18,742 bases of DNA. Source: Proteobacteria bacterium UBA964 (GTDB lineage: Bacteria; Pseudomonadota; Gammaproteobacteria; Steroidobacterales; Steroidobacteraceae). The position numbers were made by a program, and so were the translations under genes. The first letter of the stretch is position 1; every line of letters begins with the position of its first letter. The stretch lies in assembly GCA_002292945.1 (NCBI GenBank), contig DBCG01000036.1, positions 1 through 18,742 of the forward strand, read 5' to 3'. Shown one piece after another: positions 1 through 7,591 of the stretch. The notes under the pieces are model-generated. The model was not told where the DNA came from, searched no databases, and worked only from the letters and a program-made list of their open reading frames with translations.

Positions 1-508
1 CTTCATCGACAAGATGCCGAACAACTTCCTGCACGTGGGCCTGATCCACAGCATCCTGCCGAACGCCAAGATCATCGATGCGCGGCGCCACCCCCTCGGC
101 TGCTGTGTCTCCAACTTCAAGCAGCTCTATGCGCGCGGCCAACGCTTCAGCTACGGGCTCGCGGATATGGGCAGCTACTACCGCGACTATGTGGAACTGA
201 TGGCGCACTTCGATACCGCACTCCCCGGCCGGGTGCATCGCGTGATCTACGAACATCTGGTCGAAGACACCGAGCGCGAAGTCCGCCGCCTGCTCGAGTT
301 CTGCGGACTGCCCTTCGAGCCCGGCTGCCTGCGCTTCTTCGAGAACGACCGACCGGTGCGCACCGCGAGTTCCGAGCAGGTCCGCCGCCCGATCTACCGC
401 GACGGGGTCGACCAGTGGCGCCACTTCGAGCCGTGGCTCGACCCGTTGAAGGACGCACTCGGCCCGGTCCTCACCGCCTACCCCGCCGCGCCACCAGACG
501 AACGCTGA
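1..508 (+). CDS. Sulfotransferase, C-terminal part (5' end outside window)
   Basis: The reading frame is open from base 2 and ends at a TGA at 506-508, so the gene starts before the window; about 168 residues are visible. They match the C-terminal half of a PAPS-dependent sulfotransferase domain, usually found behind N-terminal TPR repeats in Pseudomonadota. Visible hallmarks are DKMPNNF near the edge and HVGLIHSILPNAKII. Next comes an RRHP...CCVSNFKQ segment, which in the family contacts the 3'-phosphate of PAPS through Arg and Ser. Further on are YYRDYVELM, a YEHLVED segment and a late SSEQVRRPIYR motif, the cofactor-binding loop of this group. The enzyme would transfer a sulfuryl group from PAPS to an unknown acceptor. 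TPR repeats cannot be confirmed because that part is not in the window. The call as a sulfotransferase is firm; the substrate is unknown. It ends 86 bases before the receptor gene on the same strand, and no functional link is evident. Confidence 0.88.
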   Translation, partial: FIDKMPNNFLHVGLIHSILPNAKIIDARRHPLGCCVSNFKQLYARGQRFSYGLADMGSYYRDYVELMAHFDTALPGRVHRVIYEHLVEDTEREVRRLLEFCGLPFEPGCLRFFENDRPVRTASSEQVRRPIYRDGVDQWRHFEPWLDPLKDALGPVLTAYPAAPPDER

Positions 509-524
509 CGGTCACCCCGCCCCC

Positions 525-552
525 TTGCGAAACCTTGGACTTGGCGTAATCT
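525..552 (+). promoter_or_regulatory. Possible sigma70-type promoter for the TonB-dependent receptor
   Basis: TTGCGA at 525-530 and TAATCT at 547-552 are separated by 16 bases, 42 bases before the receptor start codon. Both boxes match the consensus only partly (4 of 6 and 3 of 6), so this is a weak proposal based on position and spacing. Confidence 0.3.
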
Positions 553-580
553 CAGGGGGTTCGGGACCGCATCAACAAGA

Positions 581-585
581 GGGAG
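581..585 (+). promoter_or_regulatory. Ribosome binding site of the TonB-dependent receptor
   Basis: GGGAG, within the purine run AAGAGGGAGA (577-586), lies 9 bases before the ATG at 595. It supports that start over the second in-frame ATG at 598. Confidence 0.65.
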
Positions 586-594
586 ATATCCACC

Positions 595-3093
595 ATGATG
601 ATCCGCCGCGCCACCCGCATCCCCGCCAATCAGACCCCCCGTGGCTACTCACCCATCGCCGCCGCCGTGATCGCCGCGGTCGGCGGACAGGCAGCCCTTG
701 CGCAGGACAGCGGCGGCCTCGAAGAAGTCGTCGTCACCGCGCAGAAGCGCGCGGAGAACATGCAGGACGTGCCGATCAGCATCGACGCGATCGGTAACGA
801 GAAGCTCGAAGAGCTCAACATCCGCAATTTCACCGACTATGTCCGGATGCTGCCGAGCGTCGCGGCGACGCCGAGCATCGGCGCAGGCGCCGGGTTCTCC
901 GCGGTCTACATGCGCGGCATCGTGACGGGCGGCGACGGCCAAGCCACCACCTCGCAGCCGAGCGTCGGCACCTATCTCGACGAACAGCCTGTCACCACCA
1001 TCCAAGGCAACCTCGACCTGCACCTCTACGACATCGCGCGCGTCGAGGCGCTCGCGGGCCCGCAGGGCACGCTCTACGGCGCAAGTTCACAATCGGGCAC
1101 CATCCGCATCATCACCAACAAACCCGAGATCGGTAAGTTCTCTGCGGGCTACGCCCTCGAAGGGAACATGGTCGATGACGGTGGCAACGGCTATGTGGCC
1201 GAAGGCTTCGTCAACGTCCCGCTCGGCGACCGCGTCGCCCTGCGCTTGGTGGGCTGGAAGACCAAGGAAGCCGGCTGGATGGACAATCTGCGCGGCACCC
1301 GCCTCTATCCGGGCGATGTCAGCACCGCCGCCGACAACTTCACGGTCGACAACGCCTCGCTGGCGAAGGACGACTACAACACCCTCGACACCATCGGTGC
1401 CCGCGCCGCCCTGCGCATCGAACTGAACGACACCTGGACCGTGACGCCCACGGCGCAGATGCAGGAACAGAAAAGCCGCGGCTCCTGGGGAGACGACCTC
1501 AGCGACTTCGCGCCCGGCACCTACGCGGTGAAGCACTTCCGCGAAGAATACGTGAAGGACAAGTGGTACCAACTCGGCCTCACCGTCGAAGGTCAGATCG
1601 GCTCCTTCGACCTCACCTATTCCGGCAACTACCTCAACCGCGATGTCGACGCCTCGTTCGACTACTCCGATTACTCGTACTGGTACGACAACCTCTACAC
1701 CTCGGGGTATTTCGCGGGACTCTTCCTGAACAACGCCGGTGGCCGCCCGAACCCGTCGCACAGCTTCATCAACAACGACGCCTACTCCAAGCAGAGCCAC
1801 GAACTGCGATTGAGCACGGACCAGAGCAAGCGTCTGCGCGGGTTGCTCGGCTTCTTCTACCAGAAGCAGGAGCATGACTTCGAACAGCCGTTCGGCAACA
1901 TCCCGGGGCTCGCCGACTCGATGCTGATGAACGGAGATGAGCCGAACGGCGAGAAATTCCCGGGCGTCGTCTACCTCAACAGCTTGGACCGGGTGGACAC
2001 CGATAAAGCAGTGTTCGGTCAGATCGCCTACGACCTCACCGACAGCCTCGAACTGACCGTCGGCGCCCGTTTCTTCGAGCCCGAGGTCACGGTCAACGGA
2101 TTCTTCGGCTACGGGCTCGGCTTCAGCCCGGCACGCGCGCCCACCGGCTCAGAGCCCGGCGCCGTCGCCAATGGCGGCTCGGGAGCCTTTTCGCCGATGG
2201 GTCAAGGTTGGTCGCGCAACGGCGAATACCGTTGCAAGTCGCAGAAGCAGTACAAGGACGCCCCCTGCCAGAACGTCGCGAAAGGCATCAGCGAGAGCGA
2301 GCACATCGCCCGAGCCAACCTGCGCTGGAAGGCGAGCGACGATGCGATGTTCTACCTGACCTGGTCTGAGGGCTACCGCCCGGGCGGCATCAACCGCAAC
2401 CCGTTCGCCGGGGACTACATCTCGGACTTCCTCACCAACTACGAGCTGGGCTGGAAAACCACCTGGATGGACAACCGCGTGCAGTTCAATGGCGCGCTCT
2501 TCATGCAGAGCTGGGACGATTTCCAGATCGGCTTCCAGGGCGCGAACGGCATCACCCAAGTGGCGAACGGACCCTCGGCCGAGGTCAACGGCGTCGAGAC
2601 GCAGCTGCAGTGGCTGCCGGTCGACGATCTGCTGATCTCCGCCACCGCGGCGTTCTACGACTCGGAGTTGAAGGACGATTACTCGAATTTCGACGCAGCC
2701 GGTAACGTCGTGTCGGTGAACGCACCGAAGGGCACCGCGCTACCCATCACGCCGAAGTTCAAGGGCAATCTCGTGGCGCGCTACGGCTTCAACGTCGGCG
2801 ACTTCGATGCCCACGTGCAGGGCTCGGTGGCGCACGCCGGCAAAGCCGCCTCGCGGCTTGCGCTCGACGCCAACGCGATCATCGGCGACATCGAGGCCAA
2901 CACGACGCTCGACTTCAGCGCCGGTATCGCCAGGGACAGTTACACCCTCGAGTTCTTCGTTCAGAACCTCAGCAACGAAGACGCGGCGCTCTACAAGACC
3001 TCACAGTGCGCCGAGTCGGTCTGTGGCGTACAGCCCTATGGCGTCCGCCCGCAGCCGCGCACCTTCGGCCTGAAGTTCACCCAGAAGTTCTGA
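595..3093 (+). CDS. TonB-dependent outer-membrane receptor
   Basis: The product is 832 residues, normal for the family. A signal peptide covers about residues 1-36: basic start, hydrophobic AAAVIAAVGG stretch, then an ALA|QDS cleavage site. A TonB box follows at once (LEEVVVTAQKR). The plug domain comes next (about 50-170), with DVPISI, a LPSV segment, YMRGI, a YLDEQPV strand and a RVEALAGPQGTLYG motif ending in SGTIRIITNKP. The rest is a 22-strand beta-barrel pattern of alternating aromatic and polar residues, ending in a terminal phenylalanine (FGLKFTQKF) as needed for outer-membrane insertion. Two cysteine pairs in the barrel (C...C near residues 543-560, and CAESVC near the C-terminus) could form loop disulfides. 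This receptor type takes up large or scarce ligands using TonB/ExbBD energy; the cargo cannot be told from sequence. No SusD or siderophore gene is adjacent. Its stop lies 7 bases from the stop of the convergent aruI-like gene. Confidence 0.95.
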   Translation: MMIRRATRIPANQTPRGYSPIAAAVIAAVGGQAALAQDSGGLEEVVVTAQKRAENMQDVPISIDAIGNEKLEELNIRNFTDYVRMLPSVAATPSIGAGAGFSAVYMRGIVTGGDGQATTSQPSVGTYLDEQPVTTIQGNLDLHLYDIARVEALAGPQGTLYGASSQSGTIRIITNKPEIGKFSAGYALEGNMVDDGGNGYVAEGFVNVPLGDRVALRLVGWKTKEAGWMDNLRGTRLYPGDVSTAADNFTVDNASLAKDDYNTLDTIGARAALRIELNDTWTVTPTAQMQEQKSRGSWGDDLSDFAPGTYAVKHFREEYVKDKWYQLGLTVEGQIGSFDLTYSGNYLNRDVDASFDYSDYSYWYDNLYTSGYFAGLFLNNAGGRPNPSHSFINNDAYSKQSHELRLSTDQSKRLRGLLGFFYQKQEHDFEQPFGNIPGLADSMLMNGDEPNGEKFPGVVYLNSLDRVDTDKAVFGQIAYDLTDSLELTVGARFFEPEVTVNGFFGYGLGFSPARAPTGSEPGAVANGGSGAFSPMGQGWSRNGEYRCKSQKQYKDAPCQNVAKGISESEHIARANLRWKASDDAMFYLTWSEGYRPGGINRNPFAGDYISDFLTNYELGWKTTWMDNRVQFNGALFMQSWDDFQIGFQGANGITQVANGPSAEVNGVETQLQWLPVDDLLISATAAFYDSELKDDYSNFDAAGNVVSVNAPKGTALPITPKFKGNLVARYGFNVGDFDAHVQGSVAHAGKAASRLALDANAIIGDIEANTTLDFSAGIARDSYTLEFFVQNLSNEDAALYKTSQCAESVCGVQPYGVRPQPRTFGLKFTQKF

Positions 3094-3100
3094 CGGGCGC

Positions 3101-4744
3101 TCAGACCGGCGTGGATGCCGCGGCCGCGAAGGCTGCGGCATCCACCTCGATGAGCGTCGGACCCGCGTAGCGCAACGCGGCTTCGACAGCGGCCGTGAGT
3201 GCGGCATCGTCGCCGACGCGCACACCGCGCGCGCCCCAGGCCTCGGCAAGCGCGACGAAGTCCGGGTTGCGGGCGACCACACCGATCGGGGCGATGCCGG
3301 AGGCGATCATGTCGTCGCGGATCTGTCCGAGCGCAGCGTTGTTCCAGACCACGATCGGGAGGCTGACGCCGGCTTCAACGGCGGTCCCGAGTTCCTGGAT
3401 CGTGAACTGCAGACCATAGTCGCCGTGCAGCGCGAGGACCGGCCGATCGGGACTCGCGATCTTGGCGCCGAGCGCCGCGGGCATCGCGAAGCCGAGCGTG
3501 CCGTAGCCGGACGGATGATGCCAACCGCCCGGCGCATCCATCGGGAACGCGTAGTTGCCGAGGTAGGCGATCTGCGTCATGTCTGAAAAAACGACCGCCT
3601 CGGCAGGCAATGCCCTGCGCACGGCGGAAAGTCCGCGCTGCATCACGCGGGTCGGCGCGTCCATCGCCGCGTCGATCGCGGCCCGATGCGTGGCGGCCGT
3701 ACCCACCTTCGTGCGCCAGCCTTGGCGCGGCGCGGAAACCGTGAGGCCGCGGCCGTCGAGCGCCGAGAGAAGCGATCGGATGAAGGGCGCGGCGTCGCTG
3801 CACACCGACTCGACCGCCGGATGGCGTTCGTCATCGAGATCGCGGATATCGACGCGGATCAGGCGTCCCTCGAGGGCTTGGCGATCCGCGGTATAGATAT
3901 CGGTCTCGGAGAGACCCGTGCCCACCGCGAGCACGAGGTCCGCCTCGGCGAGCAGGCGCTGGGTCGGCGCATAGGGCAGTGAGCAACCGAGGTTGGCCGG
4001 ATGGTCCTCGGGCAGCAGACCTTTGCCTGCGGCGGTGGTGACGAGGTAGCCATCCAAACGCTCGATCAGTTCCCGCAGGCCCGCCGCCGCCGACCGCGCA
4101 CCACCACCGGCGATGATGGCAGGACGCATCGCACCCTCGAGCAGCGCCGCCACGCGCGCGACCTGCTGCGCCGTCGCCGACGGTCGTGCCGGGGCGCCGA
4201 AGATCTCGACGGGAAGGTCGGTATCGTTCGCGAGGAGATCGAGCGGCATACCGAGGTACGCGGGGCGGCTGCGGCCCGCGCGGTATTCATCGAACACCCG
4301 CCGCAGGAAGTCACGCGCCTCGGCGGCTGTGGTCGCCGTGCAGACGAGATCGAGCACCGAGGCCATGACGCCCTGCTGATCCCTCGTCTCGTGCAGCACG
4401 CCCCAGCCGCGGCCGAGCGAGGCGCTCGCAGGCGTGCTTGCGATCACGATCACCGGTGAGGAGTCCGAATACGCCTGCGCGACGGCTGTGAGCACATTGC
4501 TGACACCCGGACCTGAGATGACGAAGGCGGCAGCGGGCCGCCCGGAGAGGCGTGCGTGACCGTCGGCCGCAAAACCCGCACCCTGTTCATGGCGCGTGAG
4601 CACATGGCGCAGGCCACGATGCCGGTCGAGCCCGCGATACAACGCGAGGTTGTGGACCCCGGGGATACCGAACACGGTGTCGATGCCGTTCGCGGCGAGC
4701 AGTTCCACGAGGTAGCATCCGATAGGTCTTGCTGCTAGGCTCAT
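3101..4744 (-). CDS. aruI: Thiamine-diphosphate decarboxylase, AruI-like (2-ketoarginine / 5-guanidino-2-oxopentanoate decarboxylase)
   Basis: From the ATG at 4744 the product has 547 residues with the three-domain fold of the acetolactate synthase/pyruvate decarboxylase family. The N-terminal PYR domain has TVFGIPGVHNLALYRG and the catalytic glutamate in RHEQGAGF (E53). A central domain is at about 190-330. The C-terminal domain holds the diphosphate/Mg motif from GDYG (441-444) to the asparagine pair VVWNN (about 465-469), preceded by SGYGTLGFAMPAALGAKIA. The N-terminal wording (GVDTVFGIPGVH-type start, RHEQGAGF.ADG) is closer to what I recall of Pseudomonas AruI than of IlvB, and no IlvN regulatory subunit is adjacent. 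The divergent neighbour resembles AruH, the preceding enzyme of the arginine transaminase pathway; together they would convert arginine to 4-guanidinobutyraldehyde. The frame extends upstream to an ATG at 4807, but that start would sit 59 bases inside the neighbour and adds residues without family resemblance. Other 2-oxoacid decarboxylases or benzoylformate/oxalyl-type enzymes remain possible. Confidence 0.75.
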   Translation of the reverse strand: MSLAARPIGCYLVELLAANGIDTVFGIPGVHNLALYRGLDRHRGLRHVLTRHEQGAGFAADGHARLSGRPAAAFVISGPGVSNVLTAVAQAYSDSSPVIVIASTPASASLGRGWGVLHETRDQQGVMASVLDLVCTATTAAEARDFLRRVFDEYRAGRSRPAYLGMPLDLLANDTDLPVEIFGAPARPSATAQQVARVAALLEGAMRPAIIAGGGARSAAAGLRELIERLDGYLVTTAAGKGLLPEDHPANLGCSLPYAPTQRLLAEADLVLAVGTGLSETDIYTADRQALEGRLIRVDIRDLDDERHPAVESVCSDAAPFIRSLLSALDGRGLTVSAPRQGWRTKVGTAATHRAAIDAAMDAPTRVMQRGLSAVRRALPAEAVVFSDMTQIAYLGNYAFPMDAPGGWHHPSGYGTLGFAMPAALGAKIASPDRPVLALHGDYGLQFTIQELGTAVEAGVSLPIVVWNNAALGQIRDDMIASGIAPIGVVARNPDFVALAEAWGARGVRVGDDAALTAAVEAALRYAGPTLIEVDAAAFAAAASTPV

Positions 4745-4748
4745 TTTC

Positions 4749-5930
4749 GTGAAGTTCTCGGAATTGGTGACACGCGTCGCGGGCGACGGCGCGGATGCTT
4801 GGCGCACCCACTACGCCGCCCAAGCCGCGCAGGAACGGGGCGAGGACGTCATCATTCTAAGCATCGGCGACCCGCCGTTGTCGACCCCGCAGCCGGTGGT
4901 CGAACGCGCCGTCGAGGCGCTGCGCGCGGGCGACACCCACTATACCGAGGCCCGCGGGCGGGTCGCGCTGCGCCAGGCCATCGCCACACTGCACGAACAC
5001 CGGTCCGGTCAGCGCGTCACACCCGACGAGGTCATCCTGGCCTGCGGCGCCCAGAATGCGCTGCTCGTAGCCGCGCTCTGCCTCAGCGGTGACGGCGACG
5101 AAGTGCTGACCTTCGACCCGCTCTATCCGACCTACCCCGCGACGCTCGAGGCGTCGGGTGCGCGCCTCGTCCGGGTGCCGCTGCGGTCCGCGAACCGCTT
5201 CAGGCCCGACATCGCGGACCTCGAGTCGGCCATCAGCCCTCGCTCACGCGCCTTGTTCTTCGCCACCCCCGGCAATCCGAGCGGCATCATCTTCACGGCG
5301 GACGAACTCGCCCGCATCGGCGAGCTCGCGCGACGACACGACCTATGGGTGGTGGTCGATGAGGTGTACGCCGGGCTCGCGCCCGAGGGCCGCGTGCCGA
5401 GCCTCGCCGAGGCATTCCCGGAACGCGTCGTCACCATCGGCAGCCTCTCCAAGACCCACGCGATGTGCGGCTGGCGCGTCGGCTGGATGATCGGTCCAAA
5501 GATATTGATGGACCATGCAGAGAACCTGCTGATCTGCATGCTCTACGGCCTGCCGGGGTTCGTGCAGGAGGCCGCCCTCACGGCACTGCAGGACACCGTG
5601 GAAGCCGAGCGGCGCGTCCGCGAGTACTGCGGCGACCGGGTGCGGCTGATGCACACGCTGCTGCAGGGCACACCCGGCATCGACCTCCTCGTGCCAGAGG
5701 CCGGGATGTTCATGTTGGTGGATGTCCGCGGCACGGGTCTCGGTAGCGACGGCTTCACCGAGCAGCTGTTCCGTGAACAGGGCGTCGCCGTGATGGACGG
5801 TGGCGCATTCGGCGAGGAGACCCGCGGGTTCGTGCGCATCAGCTTCGCCAACGACGAAGCGCTGATCACCGAGGGCTGCCGGCGTATCCGTCAGTTCTGC
5901 GAGGGGCTCGCGGCGGTCCGCTCCCGGTAG
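4749..5930 (+). CDS. aruH: PLP-dependent class I/II aminotransferase, AruH-like (arginine:pyruvate transaminase)
   Basis: This is a 393-residue fold-type I aminotransferase starting at GTG 4749. The N-terminus (FSELVTRVAGDGADAW..HY) matches where the family normally begins, which fixes the start. Visible PLP-site elements are ACGAQNAL (phosphate loop), PGNPSG with N176, VVVDEVY (D204, Y207), the Schiff-base lysine K235 in SLSKTHAMCGWR, and the substrate-carboxylate arginine R363 in GFVRISF. THYTEARGR.ALR, the AGAQ-like loop and LICMLYGLPGFVQEA are the segments I remember as characteristic of Pseudomonas AruH (393 residues). Pairing with an AruI-like decarboxylase supports arginine + pyruvate to 2-ketoarginine + alanine. 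A generic aspartate/alanine-type specificity cannot be excluded from sequence. There is no clear Shine-Dalgarno upstream, so translation may be leaderless or weak. The last 40 bases overlap the convergent carboxylesterase gene. Confidence 0.78.
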   Translation: MKFSELVTRVAGDGADAWRTHYAAQAAQERGEDVIILSIGDPPLSTPQPVVERAVEALRAGDTHYTEARGRVALRQAIATLHEHRSGQRVTPDEVILACGAQNALLVAALCLSGDGDEVLTFDPLYPTYPATLEASGARLVRVPLRSANRFRPDIADLESAISPRSRALFFATPGNPSGIIFTADELARIGELARRHDLWVVVDEVYAGLAPEGRVPSLAEAFPERVVTIGSLSKTHAMCGWRVGWMIGPKILMDHAENLLICMLYGLPGFVQEAALTALQDTVEAERRVREYCGDRVRLMHTLLQGTPGIDLLVPEAGMFMLVDVRGTGLGSDGFTEQLFREQGVAVMDGGAFGEETRGFVRISFANDEALITEGCRRIRQFCEGLAAVRSR

Positions 5931-7543
5931 ATCGTGCACAGCGCCGCCTCGGGTGGCGCGATCGGCCCCGTGATCGCATCGAAGCGCAGCATCCGCGGTT
6001 CGATGTCCGGGCGGTGCCGTGGCCAGCTCGGTAGGTGCTCCCCCTCTGGCGTACCGGTCGCAGCGAAGGTGACCCACGACTGCATCATCTCGCGCGTGAT
6101 CCGTCGGTCGACCGCCACGGTCGGCAGCCAGTCGTCATGCGTACCGAAGACATACGGCAGCTCGGCACCGTGGTAGGCCCGAAGACGGGCTGCCGCGGCA
6201 CCCTCGCGCACCCGGGAGAAAAGATAGGTCCAGACCTGGCGTCTGCCGAGCGCGACGGCGGTGGCCAATTGCTGGGCCGGACACAGCATGGAATCGGCGG
6301 TACCGAGACGGTTGAGTGCCGTCGCGGCGTCCGGGGTCGATCGCAGCTCGGCGCGCACGGCGTCGGTGTTGAGCACCACCGCAGAGACGACCGCCGCATC
6401 GATCGCAGCCTCGTCGGCACCGCGTTGCTCGTCCGAGTAAGTCTCCTCCGCGTTGGTGCCGATGATGAGCTGCTGCAGCGGCCAATCCGCTGTCGCGAGC
6501 TGTTGCCGTAGCGGACCGGTCACGATCACGCCATCGACCACCGGTGCATGGTAATGCTCGCTGAACACACGCTCGGCCACCTCGAGCAAGCGCCCGGCGT
6601 CGATGTCGCGTAGCGCCGCGAGATCCGGTGGTTGGTCGATGTCGAGGGCACGCGCCAACGCGACACCGCGCTGCTGCTCCGCCTCGAGCGTGCGGATACC
6701 GGCCCAACCGAAATCACCACCGCTCTGGATGATCGCCCGATGCATCAGTCCGTGCGCGGTCGGGGACAGCATCAACGCCGCGATATCACCGCCGCCCGCC
6801 GATTCCCCGAACAGCGTGACACGACCCCGATCGCCACCGAAGGCCGCGATATGCCGCTGCACCCAGCGCAGCGCGGCCAGTTGGTCCCATAAGCCGAAAT
6901 TGGCCTGCGCCGGCTCCCCTGCGAGCTCCGGATGGGAGAAGAACCCGAACACGCCGAGACGGTAGGCGATGGTGACGACGACGGCGCCTTGCGCAGCCAA
7001 CCGATGGCCGTGGTAGTTCGGCTCGAAGGACCAACCGCTGCGGTTGCTGCCACCATGGAAGAACACGAGGACGGGCAACCTCTCACCGCGGCGTTCGCGC
7101 GGCGCCCAGACGTTGAGGTACAGACAATCCTCGCTGACGGCGAGGTCCGGGAACACGGAGCGGCTCGCACCGAAGCGCTCGGCCATGCCACGGTACCAAT
7201 CGAGGATGCGGGGGCTCTGCATGCAGGCCGGGGCGAAGTCCGTCGCGGAGCGTTCGCTGTCGCGGCCGACGAAGGCCACCGGCGCACGCCATCGCAGTTT
7301 GCCCGTCGGCGGCTCGGCGAACGGGATGCCGAGATAGGCGTCGACACCAGGCGTCGGCGACAGGGCGCCGATCAACGTCTCCCCGTTGGCCGACACCCGA
7401 GGCGACGGCGGCCGGTCTGGATGCGACGGCGCGGGCACGGACACGCCCGACACCACAAGCGACACCGCGGCCGACAGGCCGATAGACCACCGCCAGAGAG
7501 CAGATCTTTGCGTCAAACTCCACCACGCCTGCAACGGGCCCAC
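5891..7543 (-). CDS. Type-B carboxylesterase, secreted or membrane-anchored
   Basis: The product is about 550 residues from GTG 7543, an alpha/beta hydrolase of the COesterase (PnbA/cholinesterase-like) family. N-terminal family marks are YLGIPFAEPPTGKLRW and SEDCLYLNVWAP. The oxyanion segment is FFHGGSNRSG (about 161-170) and the nucleophile elbow is FGESAGG (S248). The acid is likely E367 in GTNAEET, and H458 in AYHGAELPYVFG completes the triad. A hydrophobic stretch IGLSAAVSLVVSGVSV (about 21-36) after basic residues looks like a signal peptide, so hydrolysis probably occurs in the periplasm or outside. Start choice is uncertain: TTG 7516 would give 541 residues with a cleaner signal peptide. 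The same frame stays open upstream to 8134, but that part is antisense to the transporter gene and composed of its complement, so it is excluded. The natural ester is unknown. Confidence 0.9.
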   Translation of the reverse strand: MGPLQAWWSLTQRSALWRWSIGLSAAVSLVVSGVSVPAPSHPDRPPSPRVSANGETLIGALSPTPGVDAYLGIPFAEPPTGKLRWRAPVAFVGRDSERSATDFAPACMQSPRILDWYRGMAERFGASRSVFPDLAVSEDCLYLNVWAPRERRGERLPVLVFFHGGSNRSGWSFEPNYHGHRLAAQGAVVVTIAYRLGVFGFFSHPELAGEPAQANFGLWDQLAALRWVQRHIAAFGGDRGRVTLFGESAGGGDIAALMLSPTAHGLMHRAIIQSGGDFGWAGIRTLEAEQQRGVALARALDIDQPPDLAALRDIDAGRLLEVAERVFSEHYHAPVVDGVIVTGPLRQQLATADWPLQQLIIGTNAEETYSDEQRGADEAAIDAAVVSAVVLNTDAVRAELRSTPDAATALNRLGTADSMLCPAQQLATAVALGRRQVWTYLFSRVREGAAAARLRAYHGAELPYVFGTHDDWLPTVAVDRRITREMMQSWVTFAATGTPEGEHLPSWPRHRPDIEPRMLRFDAITGPIAPPEAALCTIYRERTAASPSQN

Positions 7544-7546
7544 AGC

Positions 7547-7552
7547 TATAAT
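7547..7552 (+). promoter_or_regulatory. -10 box (TATAAT) of the MFS-sox-bmt operon
   Basis: A perfect TATAAT lies 39 bases before the transporter ATG, in the 48-base gap between the divergent esterase and transporter starts. An RNA start near 7559 would leave a leader of about 30 bases. No good -35 hexamer is visible at 16-18 bases spacing, so an activator may be needed. In such an AT-poor region the exact match is unlikely to be random. Confidence 0.55.
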
Positions 7553-7591
7553 CCGCGCCCATCCCCGCCCACGCAAGGACCGCCCGTCACC

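Noticed and set aside
3101..4744. Acetolactate synthase large subunit (IlvB) for the thiamine-diphosphate enzyme
   Set aside because: No IlvN or IlvC gene is adjacent, and the N-terminal wording and aminotransferase partner fit AruI better. It is still not excluded for certain.
4745..4807. Longer start (ATG 4807) for the thiamine-diphosphate enzyme
   Set aside because: The added 21 residues are antisense to the conserved N-terminus of the aminotransferase and do not resemble the family.
6932..7591. Upstream extension of the transporter frame by 220 codons
   Set aside because: It lies antisense to the esterase, and the normal transporter N-terminus with its first membrane helix begins at ATG 7592.
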